Positions 1 to 8,333 of a stretch of 11,438 nucleotides of DNA are shown here, piece after piece. Made by a program: the position numbers and the translations under genes. Where the stretch lies: contig JAEZKX010000029.1 in NCBI GenBank assembly GCA_023436025.1, forward strand, positions 1 through 11,438. Direction: 5' to 3'. The notes below the pieces were generated by a model, which saw nothing but the letters and a program-made list of their open reading frames with translations, was not told the DNA's origin and did no database searches. The number at the start of each line of letters is the position of its first letter. The stretch's first letter is position 1. The DNA comes from Pseudomonadota bacterium (GTDB taxonomy: Bacteria > Pseudomonadota > Gammaproteobacteria > Burkholderiales > Burkholderiaceae_C).

Positions 1-573
1 GACTGGGCCACCCTCACCCGCGACGACGACTACCGGCGCGTGACCGTGCAGGGACGGCCCGACTACGCCCGCGAGGTGCTGGTGCGCGCCAGCACCGAAC
101 TCGGCGGCGGCTACTGGGTGCTGACGCCGGTGCGCACGGACGGAGGCTGGTGGGTGCTGGTCAACCGCGGCTTCGTGCCACCCGCGCTGCGCAACCAGGT
201 GCCGCGCGGCCCGCAGGCGCTGGCCGTGACCGGCCTGTTGCGCGGCAGCGAGCCGGGCGGCGGCATCCTGCAGGACAACGATCCGGCGGCGGGCCGCTGG
301 TACTCGCGCGACGTCGCCGCCATCGCCGCGACCCAGGGACTGCAGGGAGCCGTCGCTCCCTACTTCGTCGACGCCCAGGCCGATGCCGGACCCGCCGCCT
401 GGCCGCGTGCGGGACTCACCGTGGTGCGGTTCCGCAACCACCACCTGGGCTACGCGCTCACCTGGTTCGCGCTGGCCGCGCTCGTGGCCTTCGCCATCGG
501 CTATCTTCTGTGGGACGACCGGCGCCTGCGCCGTGCGGGAAGGAAAGCGAACCTTGCAGACCCCGGCCCCTGA
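1..573 (+). CDS. SURF1 family cytochrome c oxidase assembly protein (5'-truncated by window edge)
   Basis: The reading frame is open from base 1, so the N-terminus and first membrane helix lie outside the window; 190 residues are visible. SURF1 proteins are inner-membrane factors that help assemble heme-copper cytochrome c oxidase, probably in heme a handling. The family pattern is clear: a glycine-rich GGGYWVLTP segment, then WWVLVNRGFVP, a YSRDV stretch, VAPYFVDA, and a C-terminal NHHLGYALTWF sequence leading into a single hydrophobic helix that ends GYLLWDD with basic residues after it. The visible N-terminus (DWATLTRDDDYRRVTVQG) already matches the conserved soluble domain, so the GTG at 40 is internal and not the start. 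The stop lies 20 nt inside the following histidine kinase gene, which suggests translational coupling. The rest of the oxidase locus is expected to the left of the window. Confidence 0.92.
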   Translation, partial: DWATLTRDDDYRRVTVQGRPDYAREVLVRASTELGGGYWVLTPVRTDGGWWVLVNRGFVPPALRNQVPRGPQALAVTGLLRGSEPGGGILQDNDPAAGRWYSRDVAAIAATQGLQGAVAPYFVDAQADAGPAAWPRAGLTVVRFRNHHLGYALTWFALAALVAFAIGYLLWDDRRLRRAGRKANLADPGP

Positions 574-1882
574 CCCCGCGCCGGCCGGCCGCGCCCGGCA
601 GGCCCCGGAGCGCCTGGCCGACCGCCAGAACCTCATGCAGCTGGTGCAGCTGCGCTGGCTGGCCGTGGGCGGCCAGCTGGCCACCATCCTGGGCGTGCGC
701 TTCGCCTTCGACGTGCCGCTGCCGCTGGCCGAGATGCTGGTGCTCCTGCTGGTGCTGGTCGTCTTCAACGCAGTCAGCGCGCTGCGGGCGCGCTCGCCCC
801 TGAAGGTCACCAACGGGGAGCTGTTCCTGGTGCTGCTGGTGGACGTGGCGGTGCTCACGGGCCAGCTCTACTTCAGCGGCGGCATCACCAATCCCTTCAT
901 CTTCCTGTTCCTGCTGCAGGTGGTGCTGGGCGCGGTCCTGCTGCGACGCACCTACGTGTGGGCGCTGGCGGCGGTCGCCGTGCTGGCGTTCCTGGCCCTG
1001 AACGTCTGGCACCAGCCGCTGGAGCTGCCGGGGCTGGACCTGGCGGTGCCGATGGAGTTCAAGGCCGGCCTGCTGGCCTGCTTCGTCCTCAACGCCGGCC
1101 TGCTGGTGGTCTTCATCGGCCGCATCTCGCGCAACCTGCGCCAGCGCGACGCGGCACTCGCGCAGTTGCGCCAGCGCGCCGCGGAGGAAGAGCACATCGT
1201 GCGCATGGGACTGCTTGCCTCGGGCGCGGCGCACGAACTGGGCACGCCGTTGGCGACCTTGTCGGTGATCTTGGGCGACTGGTCGCGCATGGCGCCCTTC
1301 GCTGCCGAGCCCGAGCTGCGCGAGGAAATCGAGGAGATGCAGCGGCAGATCGAGCGCTGCAAGTCCATCGTCTCCGGCATCCTGGTCTCGGCCGGCGAGA
1401 CGCGGGCCGACGCGCCGGTGGAGACCTCGCTGCACGCCTTCCTCGACGCGCTGGTGGACGAATGGAAGCGGCGGCGCGGCGTTCCGGGTCTCGGGTACGA
1501 GCGCCATGGCCTCGACCTGGCCATCATCTCCGACACGGCGCTGCAGCAGATGATCGTCAACGTGCTCGACAACGCCCACGAGGCCGGGCCAAGTACGCCG
1601 CCGGCGCTGCACGCGACCTGGGACGACGACACCTTGCTGCTGCGGGTGCGCGACCGCGGACCCGGCTTCCCACCCGCGATGCTGGAGCGCCTGGGCACCC
1701 CCTACCAGTCCAGCAAGGGCACGCCGGGGCGGGGCCTGGGCCTGTTCCTGGCGGTGAATGTCGCCCGTACGCTGGGCGGCAGCGTCCAGGCGCACAATCT
1801 GGCCGGAGGAGGGGCGGAAGTGCTGATCAGGCTCCCCCTCGCCGCGCTGACACCGGAAAAGGAGCTGGGGGATGGACGCTAG
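554..1882 (+). CDS. regB: RegB/PrrB/ActS-type redox-sensing histidine kinase
   Basis: This is a membrane-bound sensor kinase expected to autophosphorylate and pass the phosphate to the adjacent RegA-type regulator. From the chosen TTG start at 554 it has 442 residues. The N-terminal half (about 30-190) is several hydrophobic helices. Residues 109-115 read GGITNPF, the GGxxNPF heptapeptide implicated in ubiquinone sensing in RegB. The H-box HELGTPLAT has the phospho-acceptor His at 227. A cysteine at 269 (ERCK) sits about 40 residues later, where RegB has its redox-active Cys265. The ATPase domain shows an N-box (NVLDNAHEAG, about 336-345), DRGPGF (367-372) and GRGLGLF (392-398). The start is uncertain: TTG 554 has AGGAAAG 6 nt upstream; GTG 533 and ATG 635 are alternatives. 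The frame is open further upstream (from 383), but that part is antisense-like composition inside the SURF1 gene. It overlaps the regulator gene by 11 nt. Confidence 0.93.
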   Translation: MQTPAPDPAPAGRARQAPERLADRQNLMQLVQLRWLAVGGQLATILGVRFAFDVPLPLAEMLVLLLVLVVFNAVSALRARSPLKVTNGELFLVLLVDVAVLTGQLYFSGGITNPFIFLFLLQVVLGAVLLRRTYVWALAAVAVLAFLALNVWHQPLELPGLDLAVPMEFKAGLLACFVLNAGLLVVFIGRISRNLRQRDAALAQLRQRAAEEEHIVRMGLLASGAAHELGTPLATLSVILGDWSRMAPFAAEPELREEIEEMQRQIERCKSIVSGILVSAGETRADAPVETSLHAFLDALVDEWKRRRGVPGLGYERHGLDLAIISDTALQQMIVNVLDNAHEAGPSTPPALHATWDDDTLLLRVRDRGPGFPPAMLERLGTPYQSSKGTPGRGLGLFLAVNVARTLGGSVQAHNLAGGGAEVLIRLPLAALTPEKELGDGR

Positions 1883-2408
1883 GCGCCAGTTGCTGATCGT
1901 GGAGGACGACGACGCCTTCGCGCGCACCCTGCAGCGTTCCTTCGAGCGGCGTGGCTACGAAGTGCTGCGCGCGGCCGACCTGGCGCAGGTGCGTGCGTTG
2001 CTGGAGACGCACCGTCCCGGACATGCCGTGGTCGACCTCAAGCTCGCCGGGGCGGCATCCGGCCTCGCCTGCGTGCAACTGCTGCACGAACACGATCCTC
2101 AGATGGTGATCGTCGTGCTCACGGGCTATGCCAGCATCGCAACGGCGGTCGAGGCGATCAAGCTCGGCGCGCGCCACTACCTGGCCAAGCCCGCCAACAC
2201 CGACGACATCGAGGCGGCCTTCGCCCGTGACGGCGGTGACACCGAGGTCGAACTCACCGAGCGCCACACCTCGCTCAAGACGCTGGAGTGGGAGCGCATC
2301 CACCAGACGCTGGCCGACACCGGCTTCAACATCTCCGAGACGGCGCGGCGCCTGGGCATGCACCGGCGGACGCTGGCGCGCAAGCTCGAGAAGCAGCAGG
2401 TGAAATGA
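1872..2408 (+). CDS. regA: RegA/PrrA/ActR-type response regulator
   Basis: This is a 178-residue cytoplasmic transcription factor and the cognate partner of the upstream RegB-type kinase. The receiver domain (about 6-118) has the acidic pocket EDDD at 11-14, the phospho-acceptor Asp55 in VVDLKL, the switch Thr84 in LTGYAS and Lys106 in LAKPA. A short linker leads to a Fis-like helix-turn-helix at about 152-174 (NISETARRLGMHRRTLARKL), the nearly invariant DNA-binding segment of the RegA/PrrA/ActR family. In characterised relatives this system controls respiratory, carbon- and nitrogen-fixation genes in response to redox state. The ATG at 1872 has GGAG 7 nt upstream and lies 11 nt inside the kinase gene. 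The stop overlaps the next gene as ATGA. Its target genes cannot be read from the sequence; the nearby sdh operon is only a plausible candidate. Confidence 0.94.
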   Translation: MDARRQLLIVEDDDAFARTLQRSFERRGYEVLRAADLAQVRALLETHRPGHAVVDLKLAGAASGLACVQLLHEHDPQMVIVVLTGYASIATAVEAIKLGARHYLAKPANTDDIEAAFARDGGDTEVELTERHTSLKTLEWERIHQTLADTGFNISETARRLGMHRRTLARKLEKQQVK

Positions 2409-2911
2409 CCCACAACCGCATCCTCCTTGCCTGCCTCGCCCTGGCCGCGGCCGCCAGTGCGCCCGCGCAGGAAAAGCGAAGCAATCCCTTCGGCGACCCC
2501 TTCGTGCAGGTGAGCGACGGCCTGGCGGGCTGCCCGGTGCCGCGCGAGCCGGGCTTCACCGAGGAGGAGGTGCGGCGCGAGGCGCACGTGCGGTCCCAGC
2601 ACGGCACCAGCTGCTACCGGGTGGGCCGCTGCCGCCTGCCCAATTCGTACCTCTACGACAAGGAGATCATCCCGCGCGTGGCGCAGCACATCCGCATGGA
2701 CGGGCGCTTCGACGACACCAGCGTGTGGGTGCTGGGCGAGCGGCGCCTGGTGACGCTGATGGGGTGCGTGCGGACCCGCGAGCAGGCCGAGCAGATGGAG
2801 CGGGCCGTGGGGCTGGTGGACGACGTGATGGGCGTCATCAACCAGCTGCAGGTGGGGACGCAGGCGCCGCCGAAGTACCCGGTCAGTCCACCCGCGCGCC
2901 GGACGCCTTGA
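2405..2911 (+). CDS. Exported BON-domain protein
   Basis: This predicted 168-residue protein starts at an ATG that overlaps the regA stop (ATGA at 2405-2408), so it is translationally coupled to regA. The N-terminus (MTHNRILLACLALAAAASAPAQ) looks like a Sec signal peptide, with possible cleavage near residues 19-22. The single Cys10 lies within the hydrophobic core with no good lipobox, so a periplasmic protein is more likely than a lipoprotein. Residues about 83-151, from YDKEIIPRVAQHI to INQLQVG, match a BON domain, including the GCVRTREQAEQME turn and helix; BON domains usually bind membranes or act in envelope homeostasis. Three further cysteines precede it (43, 70, 76) and one lies within it (111). 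The last nine codons are antisense to a decayed tctC-like fragment, so the C-terminus may not be ancestral. The true role is unknown. Confidence 0.85.
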   Translation: MTHNRILLACLALAAAASAPAQEKRSNPFGDPFVQVSDGLAGCPVPREPGFTEEEVRREAHVRSQHGTSCYRVGRCRLPNSYLYDKEIIPRVAQHIRMDGRFDDTSVWVLGERRLVTLMGCVRTREQAEQMERAVGLVDDVMGVINQLQVGTQAPPKYPVSPPARRTP

Positions 2912-3023
2912 TGATGGCCGGCCACTTGGCGAGGTCGTCCCGGATCAGCGCGGAGAACTGCGCCGGCGGCTGCAACGCCCCCACCAGGCGGGCGGGCGCG
3001 AAGTCCCTCAGCGGGTCGTAGCC
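2883..3023 (-). pseudogene. Remnant of a Bug/TctC-family tripartite tricarboxylate transporter binding protein
   Basis: Reading the - strand from 3023 to the stop at 2883-2885 gives about 46 residues. They start GYDPLRDFAPARLVG and continue AQFSALIRDDLAKWPAIIKASGARVD. The first block resembles the YDPxKDFxPV segment from the middle of Bug/TctC periplasmic binding proteins. The second resembles their extreme C-terminus (FxxxIRxDxAKWxxVIKxAGxxxD, ending at a stop). In intact proteins of about 320 residues these blocks lie well over 100 residues apart; here they are joined within a few residues, so the core has been deleted. No signal peptide or ribosome binding site precedes it. Its last 29 nt overlap the end of the BON gene on the opposite strand. 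The family assignment is from remembered patterns and is moderately confident; that it is non-functional is very likely. Confidence 0.72.
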
Positions 3024-3064
3024 GTCTCCTTCTGGATCCGATCGCATCGACGTCGGAAAAGGAA

Positions 3065-3086
3065 AAGGCCCGCAACTGCGGGCCTT
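3065..3086 (-). terminator. Rho-independent terminator of the sdh-gltA operon
   Basis: A perfect 9-bp inverted repeat (AAGGCCCGC and GCGGGCCTT) flanks a 4-nt loop. Read on the - strand, the stem is followed directly by a T-rich run, the complement of the GGAAAAGGAAAA at 3055-3066. It lies 43 nt beyond the gltA stop codon. On the + strand no T-run follows the stem, so it should stop leftward transcription rather than rightward transcription from the BON gene. Confidence 0.9.
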
Positions 3087-3129
3087 GCCGATTTGCCGCA
3101 GGGCAGGGCCCACGGGACGCGTCAGTGCA

Positions 3130-4440
3130 TCAACGCTCGCCGATGGGCTTGACGTCGCGCTTGGTGGCGCCGGTGAACAGCTGGCGCGGGCGGCCGATCT
3201 TGTACTCGGGATCGCCGATCATCTCGTTGAGCTGGGCGATCCACCCGACGGTGCGAGCCAGCGCGAAGATGGCCGTGAACAGGCTCACCGGGATGCCGAT
3301 GGCGCGCTGCACGATGCCGGAGTAGAAGTCCACGTTCGGGTACAGCTTGCGCGAGACGAAGTATTCGTCTTCCAGCGCCACCTTCTCGAGCTCCATGGCC
3401 AGCTTGAACAGCGGGTCGTTCTGCAGGCCCAGTTCGGCCAGCACCTCGTGGCAGGTCTCGCGCATCAGCTTGGCACGCGGGTCGTAGTTCTTGTAGACGC
3501 GGTGGCCGAAGCCCATCAGCTTGATGCCGCTGCTCTTGTCCTTGACCTTGGAGACGAACTCGCCGATCTTGGCCACGCCGCCCATCTTCTGGATGTCTTC
3601 CAGCATGTTCAGCGCCGCCTCGTTGGCGCCGCCGTGGGCCGGGCCCCACAGGCAGGCCACGCCTGCGGCGATGGCGGCGAACGGGTTGGTGCCCGAGGAG
3701 CCGCACAGGCGCACCGTGGAGGTGGAGGCGTTCTGCTCGTGGTCGGCGTGCAGGATGAAGATGCGGTCCATGGCGCGCACCAGCACGTCGTTGGGCTCGT
3801 ACTCCTCGCACGGCGTGGCGAACATCATGCGCATGAAGTTCGAGGTGTAGCCCAGCGAGTTCTTAGGGTAGATGTAGGGCTGGCCGATGGTGTACTTGTA
3901 CGCCATCGCCACCAGCGTCGGCATCTTCGCGATCAGGCGGATCGCGGCGATCTCGCGGTGCTCGGGATTGTTGATGTCGGTGCTGTCATGGTAGAAGGCC
4001 GACAGCGCGCCCACCAGGCCGGTCATCACCGCCATCGGGTGCGCGTCGCGGCGGAAGCCGCGCAGGAAGAACTGCATCTGCTCGTTGACCATGGTGTGGT
4101 TGGTCACGCGCGAGACGAATTCCTTCTTCTGCGCCTCGTTGGGCAGCTCGCCGTACAGCAGCAGGTAGCAGGTCTCGAGGTAGTCGCAGCCGGTGGCCAG
4201 CTGCTCGATGGGGTAGCCGCGGTATAGCAGCTCGCCCTTGTCGCCGTCGATGTAGGTGATGGTGGACTGGCACGACGCCGTGGACATGAAGCCGGGGTCG
4301 TAGGTGAACATGCCGGTCTGCGCGTACAGCTTGCGGATGTCGACCACGTCGGGTCCCATCGTGCCCTGGTAGACCGGCAGTTCGACGCTGGGACTGCCGT
4401 TGCTGAACGACAGGGTGGCTTTGTTGTCAGCGAGTTTCAT
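3130..4440 (-). CDS. gltA: Citrate synthase, hexameric Gram-negative type
   Basis: This 436-residue enzyme condenses acetyl-CoA with oxaloacetate to give citrate, the entry step of the TCA cycle, in the cytoplasm. Active-site segments are all present: LHADHEQNAST (His234), WGPAHGGANE (His269), GFGHRVYKNYDPRAK (His313) and YPNVDFYSG (Asp371). The C-terminus RPRQLFTGATKRDVKPIGER is typical of the long, GltA-type family found in Gram-negative bacteria, which is usually hexameric and NADH-inhibited. The extended N-terminal domain (about 1-50) is present, which also fits that type. The ATG at 4440 is preceded by a strong AGGAAGAG ribosome binding site. It is the last gene of the sdh operon, 20 nt after sdhE, and is followed by a clear terminator. 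No defect is seen. Confidence 0.98.
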   Translation of the reverse strand: MKLADNKATLSFSNGSPSVELPVYQGTMGPDVVDIRKLYAQTGMFTYDPGFMSTASCQSTITYIDGDKGELLYRGYPIEQLATGCDYLETCYLLLYGELPNEAQKKEFVSRVTNHTMVNEQMQFFLRGFRRDAHPMAVMTGLVGALSAFYHDSTDINNPEHREIAAIRLIAKMPTLVAMAYKYTIGQPYIYPKNSLGYTSNFMRMMFATPCEEYEPNDVLVRAMDRIFILHADHEQNASTSTVRLCGSSGTNPFAAIAAGVACLWGPAHGGANEAALNMLEDIQKMGGVAKIGEFVSKVKDKSSGIKLMGFGHRVYKNYDPRAKLMRETCHEVLAELGLQNDPLFKLAMELEKVALEDEYFVSRKLYPNVDFYSGIVQRAIGIPVSLFTAIFALARTVGWIAQLNEMIGDPEYKIGRPRQLFTGATKRDVKPIGER

Positions 4441-4460
4441 GGTTCTCTTCCTAATTCAGA

Positions 4461-4760
4461 TCAATGCCCGACACCCGGCGATGCAGCGCGCGCGGGCCGC
4501 AGCATCTCCAGCACTTTCCTCACCTCGTCCCGGTCCAGCTCGCCCTGCAGTTCCTTGCGCCGAAGCAGCAGGTCCAGCAGGTCGTTGTCCGCCAGGTTCA
4601 TCAACTCCGCCAGCACGTCGCCCTGCTTCACCGTCAGGTGCGCGGCGTGCGCGTCCAAGAAACGCGTGACCAGCAGGTCGTTCTCGAGGAGCCCCCGGCG
4701 GCATCGCCAGCGCAGCTTGCTCAGCGCGCGTTCGTCGAGAAGGGCTTCCTCTTGCATCAT
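4461..4760 (-). CDS. sdhE: Succinate dehydrogenase flavinylation factor SdhE
   Basis: This small (99 residue) cytoplasmic protein belongs to the SdhE/YgfY/CptB family, which promotes covalent attachment of FAD to SdhA. The signature RGxxE motif is at residues 22-26 within WRCRRGLLEND. The helical pattern that follows (FLDAHAAHLT, LAELMNLADNDLLDLLLRRKE) and the total length fit the family. Two consecutive ATG codons (4760 and 4757) are possible starts; the first lies 5 nt after the sdhB stop. No strong ribosome binding site is visible, so translation is probably coupled to sdhB. Its place between sdhB and gltA is the usual betaproteobacterial order and supports the call. The C-terminal tail (RPARAASPGVGH) is not conserved sequence. 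Confidence 0.93.
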   Translation of the reverse strand: MMQEEALLDERALSKLRWRCRRGLLENDLLVTRFLDAHAAHLTVKQGDVLAELMNLADNDLLDLLLRRKELQGELDRDEVRKVLEMLRPARAASPGVGH

Positions 4761-4765
4761 GGTCG

Positions 4766-5470
4766 TCAGACCGCGCGGCGGACCATCAATTCCTTGATCT
4801 TGCCGATCGCCATGGTCGGGTTCAGCCCCTTGGGACAGACGTCGACGCAATTCATGATGGTGTGGCAGCGGAACAGGCGGTACGGGTCTTCCAGGTTGTC
4901 CAGGCGCTCGCCGGTGGCCTGGTCGCGGCTGTCGGCGATGAAGCGGTAGGCCTGCAGCAGTCCGGCCGGGCCCACGAACTTGTCCGGGTTCCACCAGAAG
5001 CTGGGGCAGCTGGTCGAGCAGCTCGCGCACAGGATGCACTCGTACAGGCCATTGAGCTCTTCGCGCTCCTCCGGCGACTGCAGGCGTTCCGTCTCGGGCG
5101 GAATGCTGTCGTTGATCAGGTAGGGCTTGATCGAGTTGTACTGCTGGAAGAACTGCGTCATGTCCACGATCAAGTCGCGGATGACCGGCAGCCCCGGCAG
5201 CGGCTTCAGGACGATCGGGTCCTTCAGCGTGCGCAGGTTGGTCAGGCAGGCCAGGCCATTCTTGCCGTTGATGTTCATGGCGTCCGAGCCGCACACGCCC
5301 TCGCGGCAGGAGCGGCGGAACGACAGCGTGGGGTCGGCGGCCTTGAGCTTCATCAGGGCATCGAGCAGCATGCGCTCGTTGCCCTCCAGCTCGATCTCGA
5401 CCTTCTGCATGGTCGGCTTGGCGTCCTTGTCCGGGTCGTAACGGTAGATGTGGAACGTTCGCTTTTGCAT
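4766..5470 (-). CDS. sdhB: Succinate dehydrogenase iron-sulfur subunit
   Basis: This 234-residue subunit of Complex II carries electrons from the FAD of SdhA to ubiquinone at the membrane anchor. All three cluster sites are visible. The [2Fe-2S] ligands are Cys55, Cys60, Asp63 and Cys75 (CREGVCGSD...C); the aspartate in third position is as in E. coli. The [4Fe-4S] ligands lie in CILCASCSTSC, at Cys145, 148, 151 and probably 155. The [3Fe-4S] cluster region has Cys202, Cys208 and Cys212 (RCHTIMNCVDVCPKG). The PSFWWNPDKFVGPAGLL stretch at 156-172 holds the conserved tryptophans near the quinone site. The ATG at 5470 lies 48 nt after the sdhA stop; a GAGA stretch about 10 nt upstream is the only ribosome-binding-like signal. 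The protein looks complete and functional. Confidence 0.98.
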   Translation of the reverse strand: MQKRTFHIYRYDPDKDAKPTMQKVEIELEGNERMLLDALMKLKAADPTLSFRRSCREGVCGSDAMNINGKNGLACLTNLRTLKDPIVLKPLPGLPVIRDLIVDMTQFFQQYNSIKPYLINDSIPPETERLQSPEEREELNGLYECILCASCSTSCPSFWWNPDKFVGPAGLLQAYRFIADSRDQATGERLDNLEDPYRLFRCHTIMNCVDVCPKGLNPTMAIGKIKELMVRRAV

Positions 5471-5518
5471 GGTCGTGTCTCTAATCTAGGCGCTTGGGCG
5501 GTCCGCAGAAGTACGTAA

Positions 5519-7327
<1,809 letters not shown>

Positions 7328-7332
7328 GTTCT

Positions 7333-7698
7333 TCAAACCCTCCACAGCACCTGGATCATCCAGCCGGCGCAGCCGAGCAGCCAGATGATGACGAGGATCT
7401 GCAGGACGAGGCGGATGCCGACCGGCTTGACGTAGTCCATCAGCACGTCGCGCATGCCGACCCAGACGTGGTAGATGAGGCCGACGATGGTGGCGAAGGT
7501 GAGCGCCTTCATCCATTGCGGATGGAAGATGCCCGCCCACTTCACGTAGTCGATGGGGCCGCTGGAGAAGAGGACCTGCGCCAGCACGACCAGCGTGAAG
7601 AGCGCCATGAGGACGGCCGTGACGCGTTGCGCCAGCCAGTCGAAAGTGCCGTAGTGCGCGCCGACGACGGTGCGCCGGGAGCCGTAGTTGACTGCCAT
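7333..7698 (-). CDS. sdhD: Succinate dehydrogenase membrane anchor, SdhD
   Basis: This 121-residue inner-membrane subunit, with SdhC, binds heme b and forms the ubiquinone site of Complex II. Three hydrophobic helices are visible at about 24-44, 65-86 and 95-117. The conserved YHVWVGMRDVLMDYVKP block contains His77, which corresponds to the SdhD residue adjacent to the heme, and Asp88-Tyr89, the conserved quinone-site pair. The ATG at 7698 lies 20 nt after the sdhC stop. The stop is only 5 nt before sdhA, so coupling is likely. Anchor subunits diverge quickly, so the name rests on this motif, the length and the position between sdhC and sdhA. Confidence 0.95.
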   Translation of the reverse strand: MAVNYGSRRTVVGAHYGTFDWLAQRVTAVLMALFTLVVLAQVLFSSGPIDYVKWAGIFHPQWMKALTFATIVGLIYHVWVGMRDVLMDYVKPVGIRLVLQILVIIWLLGCAGWMIQVLWRV

Positions 7699-7717
7699 GG
7701 TGTGCTTGCTCCGGGAA

Positions 7718-8143
7718 TCAGTAGAGGCCGAACAGCTTGGCGCCGAGCACCACGGTCAGCAGCAGGCTGGCCACGAGGGTGACCTTGGCCGAGGTGAAGC
7801 CGAAGGACTTGGTGACGGCTGCGTGGCTCACGTCCATCCAGACGTGGCGCAGGCCGGCGATGAAGTGGTGCAGGTAGGCCCAGATGAGCACCAGCGCCAC
7901 CAGCTTGGCGACGATGGCCCAGCCGCCGCTGCCGAAGGCCGCGTGGAAGCGGTTCCACGAGTACTCGGACGACACCGAGGTGTCGAACATCCAGATGATG
8001 AAGGGCAGCAGCACGAACATCAGCACACCGCTGATGCGATGCAGGATCGAGACCCAGCCCGGGGCGGGCAGCCGGTAGGTCGGCAGATCCTTCAATGCGT
8101 TGATGTTGCGGAATTCCGGCCGTTTCCTGGCGAGCTCTGTCAT
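7718..8143 (-). CDS. sdhC: Succinate dehydrogenase cytochrome b556 subunit, SdhC
   Basis: This 141-residue anchor subunit is the first gene of the operon. Its N-terminus MTELARKRPEFRNINALKDLPTYRLP is typical of betaproteobacterial SdhC. The family signature SILHRISGVLMF (32-43) carries Ser32 and Arg36, equivalents of the quinone-site Ser and Arg in E. coli. The heme-side segment LHHFIAGLRHVWMD has His93 as the likely axial heme ligand and His100 seven residues later, the same spacing as in E. coli SdhC. Three hydrophobic helices are seen at about 37-52, 76-97 and 117-138. The ATG at 8143 lacks a good Shine-Dalgarno sequence; the bases just upstream read ACACCCC on the coding strand. The leader back to gntR is 190 nt and holds the likely operon promoter. 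Confidence 0.96.
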   Translation of the reverse strand: MTELARKRPEFRNINALKDLPTYRLPAPGWVSILHRISGVLMFVLLPFIIWMFDTSVSSEYSWNRFHAAFGSGGWAIVAKLVALVLIWAYLHHFIAGLRHVWMDVSHAAVTKSFGFTSAKVTLVASLLLTVVLGAKLFGLY

Positions 8144-8190
8144 GGGGTGTGCGTGCTTGGGGAGGGTGGCGAAGGTGCGGACAACCCAAA

Positions 8191-8228
8191 ATTCTATTGC
8201 AATGCAACAGATGGATACTTAGGGTCAA
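8191..8228 (-). promoter_or_regulatory. Candidate control region of the sdh-gltA operon, with a short palindrome
   Basis: On the - strand a good -10-like hexamer TAGAAT lies at 8191-8196, about 48 nt before the sdhC start. Directly upstream of it is a perfect 11-nt palindrome with one central base, TTGCAATGCAA (8197-8207 on the + strand). A TTGACC box at 8223-8228, preceded by an A5 run at 8230-8234, is 26 nt from the -10, too far for an ordinary -35 pairing. The -35 position for TAGAAT (8214-8219) is poor. A weak -35 next to a palindrome suggests regulation by a bound protein. This is a relatively AT-rich patch in GC-rich DNA. No start site is proven. Confidence 0.45.
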
Positions 8229-8273
8229 GTTTTTCCGGGCAGTGTAGGACACGGTGCGCCCGCCTCGCATGCG

Positions 8274-8306
8274 CCCCGGCGAAGCCTTCGCGGCTTCTGC
8301 GCGGGG
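8274..8306 (-). terminator. GC-rich hairpin after gntR, possible terminator
   Basis: An inverted repeat can form a long stem: GAAGCC (8281-8286) pairs with GGCTTC (8292-8297) around a 5-nt loop. Outer pairs extend to CCCCG at 8274-8278 with CGGGG at 8302-8306, allowing small bulges. It lies 27 nt beyond the gntR stop on the - strand and before the sdhC control region, a sensible place to separate the two units. No T-run follows on either strand, so it is not a canonical rho-independent terminator. Confidence 0.35.
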
Positions 8307-8333
8307 TACGCGCGGGCGGGCGCGCCAGCGGTA

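Noticed and set aside
383..553. N-terminal extension of the RegB-type kinase
   Set aside because: It lies wholly inside the SURF1 coding region in another frame and looks like shadow sequence (WPRSWPSPSA), unlike any sensor domain.
458..1927. Long antisense open frame (489 codons) opposite the kinase gene
   Set aside because: It reads as Gln/Arg/His-rich low-complexity text with no family pattern, as expected for the shadow of a GC-rich gene; the + strand protein has all kinase motifs.
3085..4227. 380-codon + strand open frame opposite gltA
   Set aside because: It is the antisense of highly conserved citrate synthase codons and has no promoter, ribosome binding site or family resemblance.
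7328..7540. N-terminal extension of SdhA
   Set aside because: The frame stays open, but the region encodes SdhD in another frame and the family N-terminus begins at the ATG at 7327.
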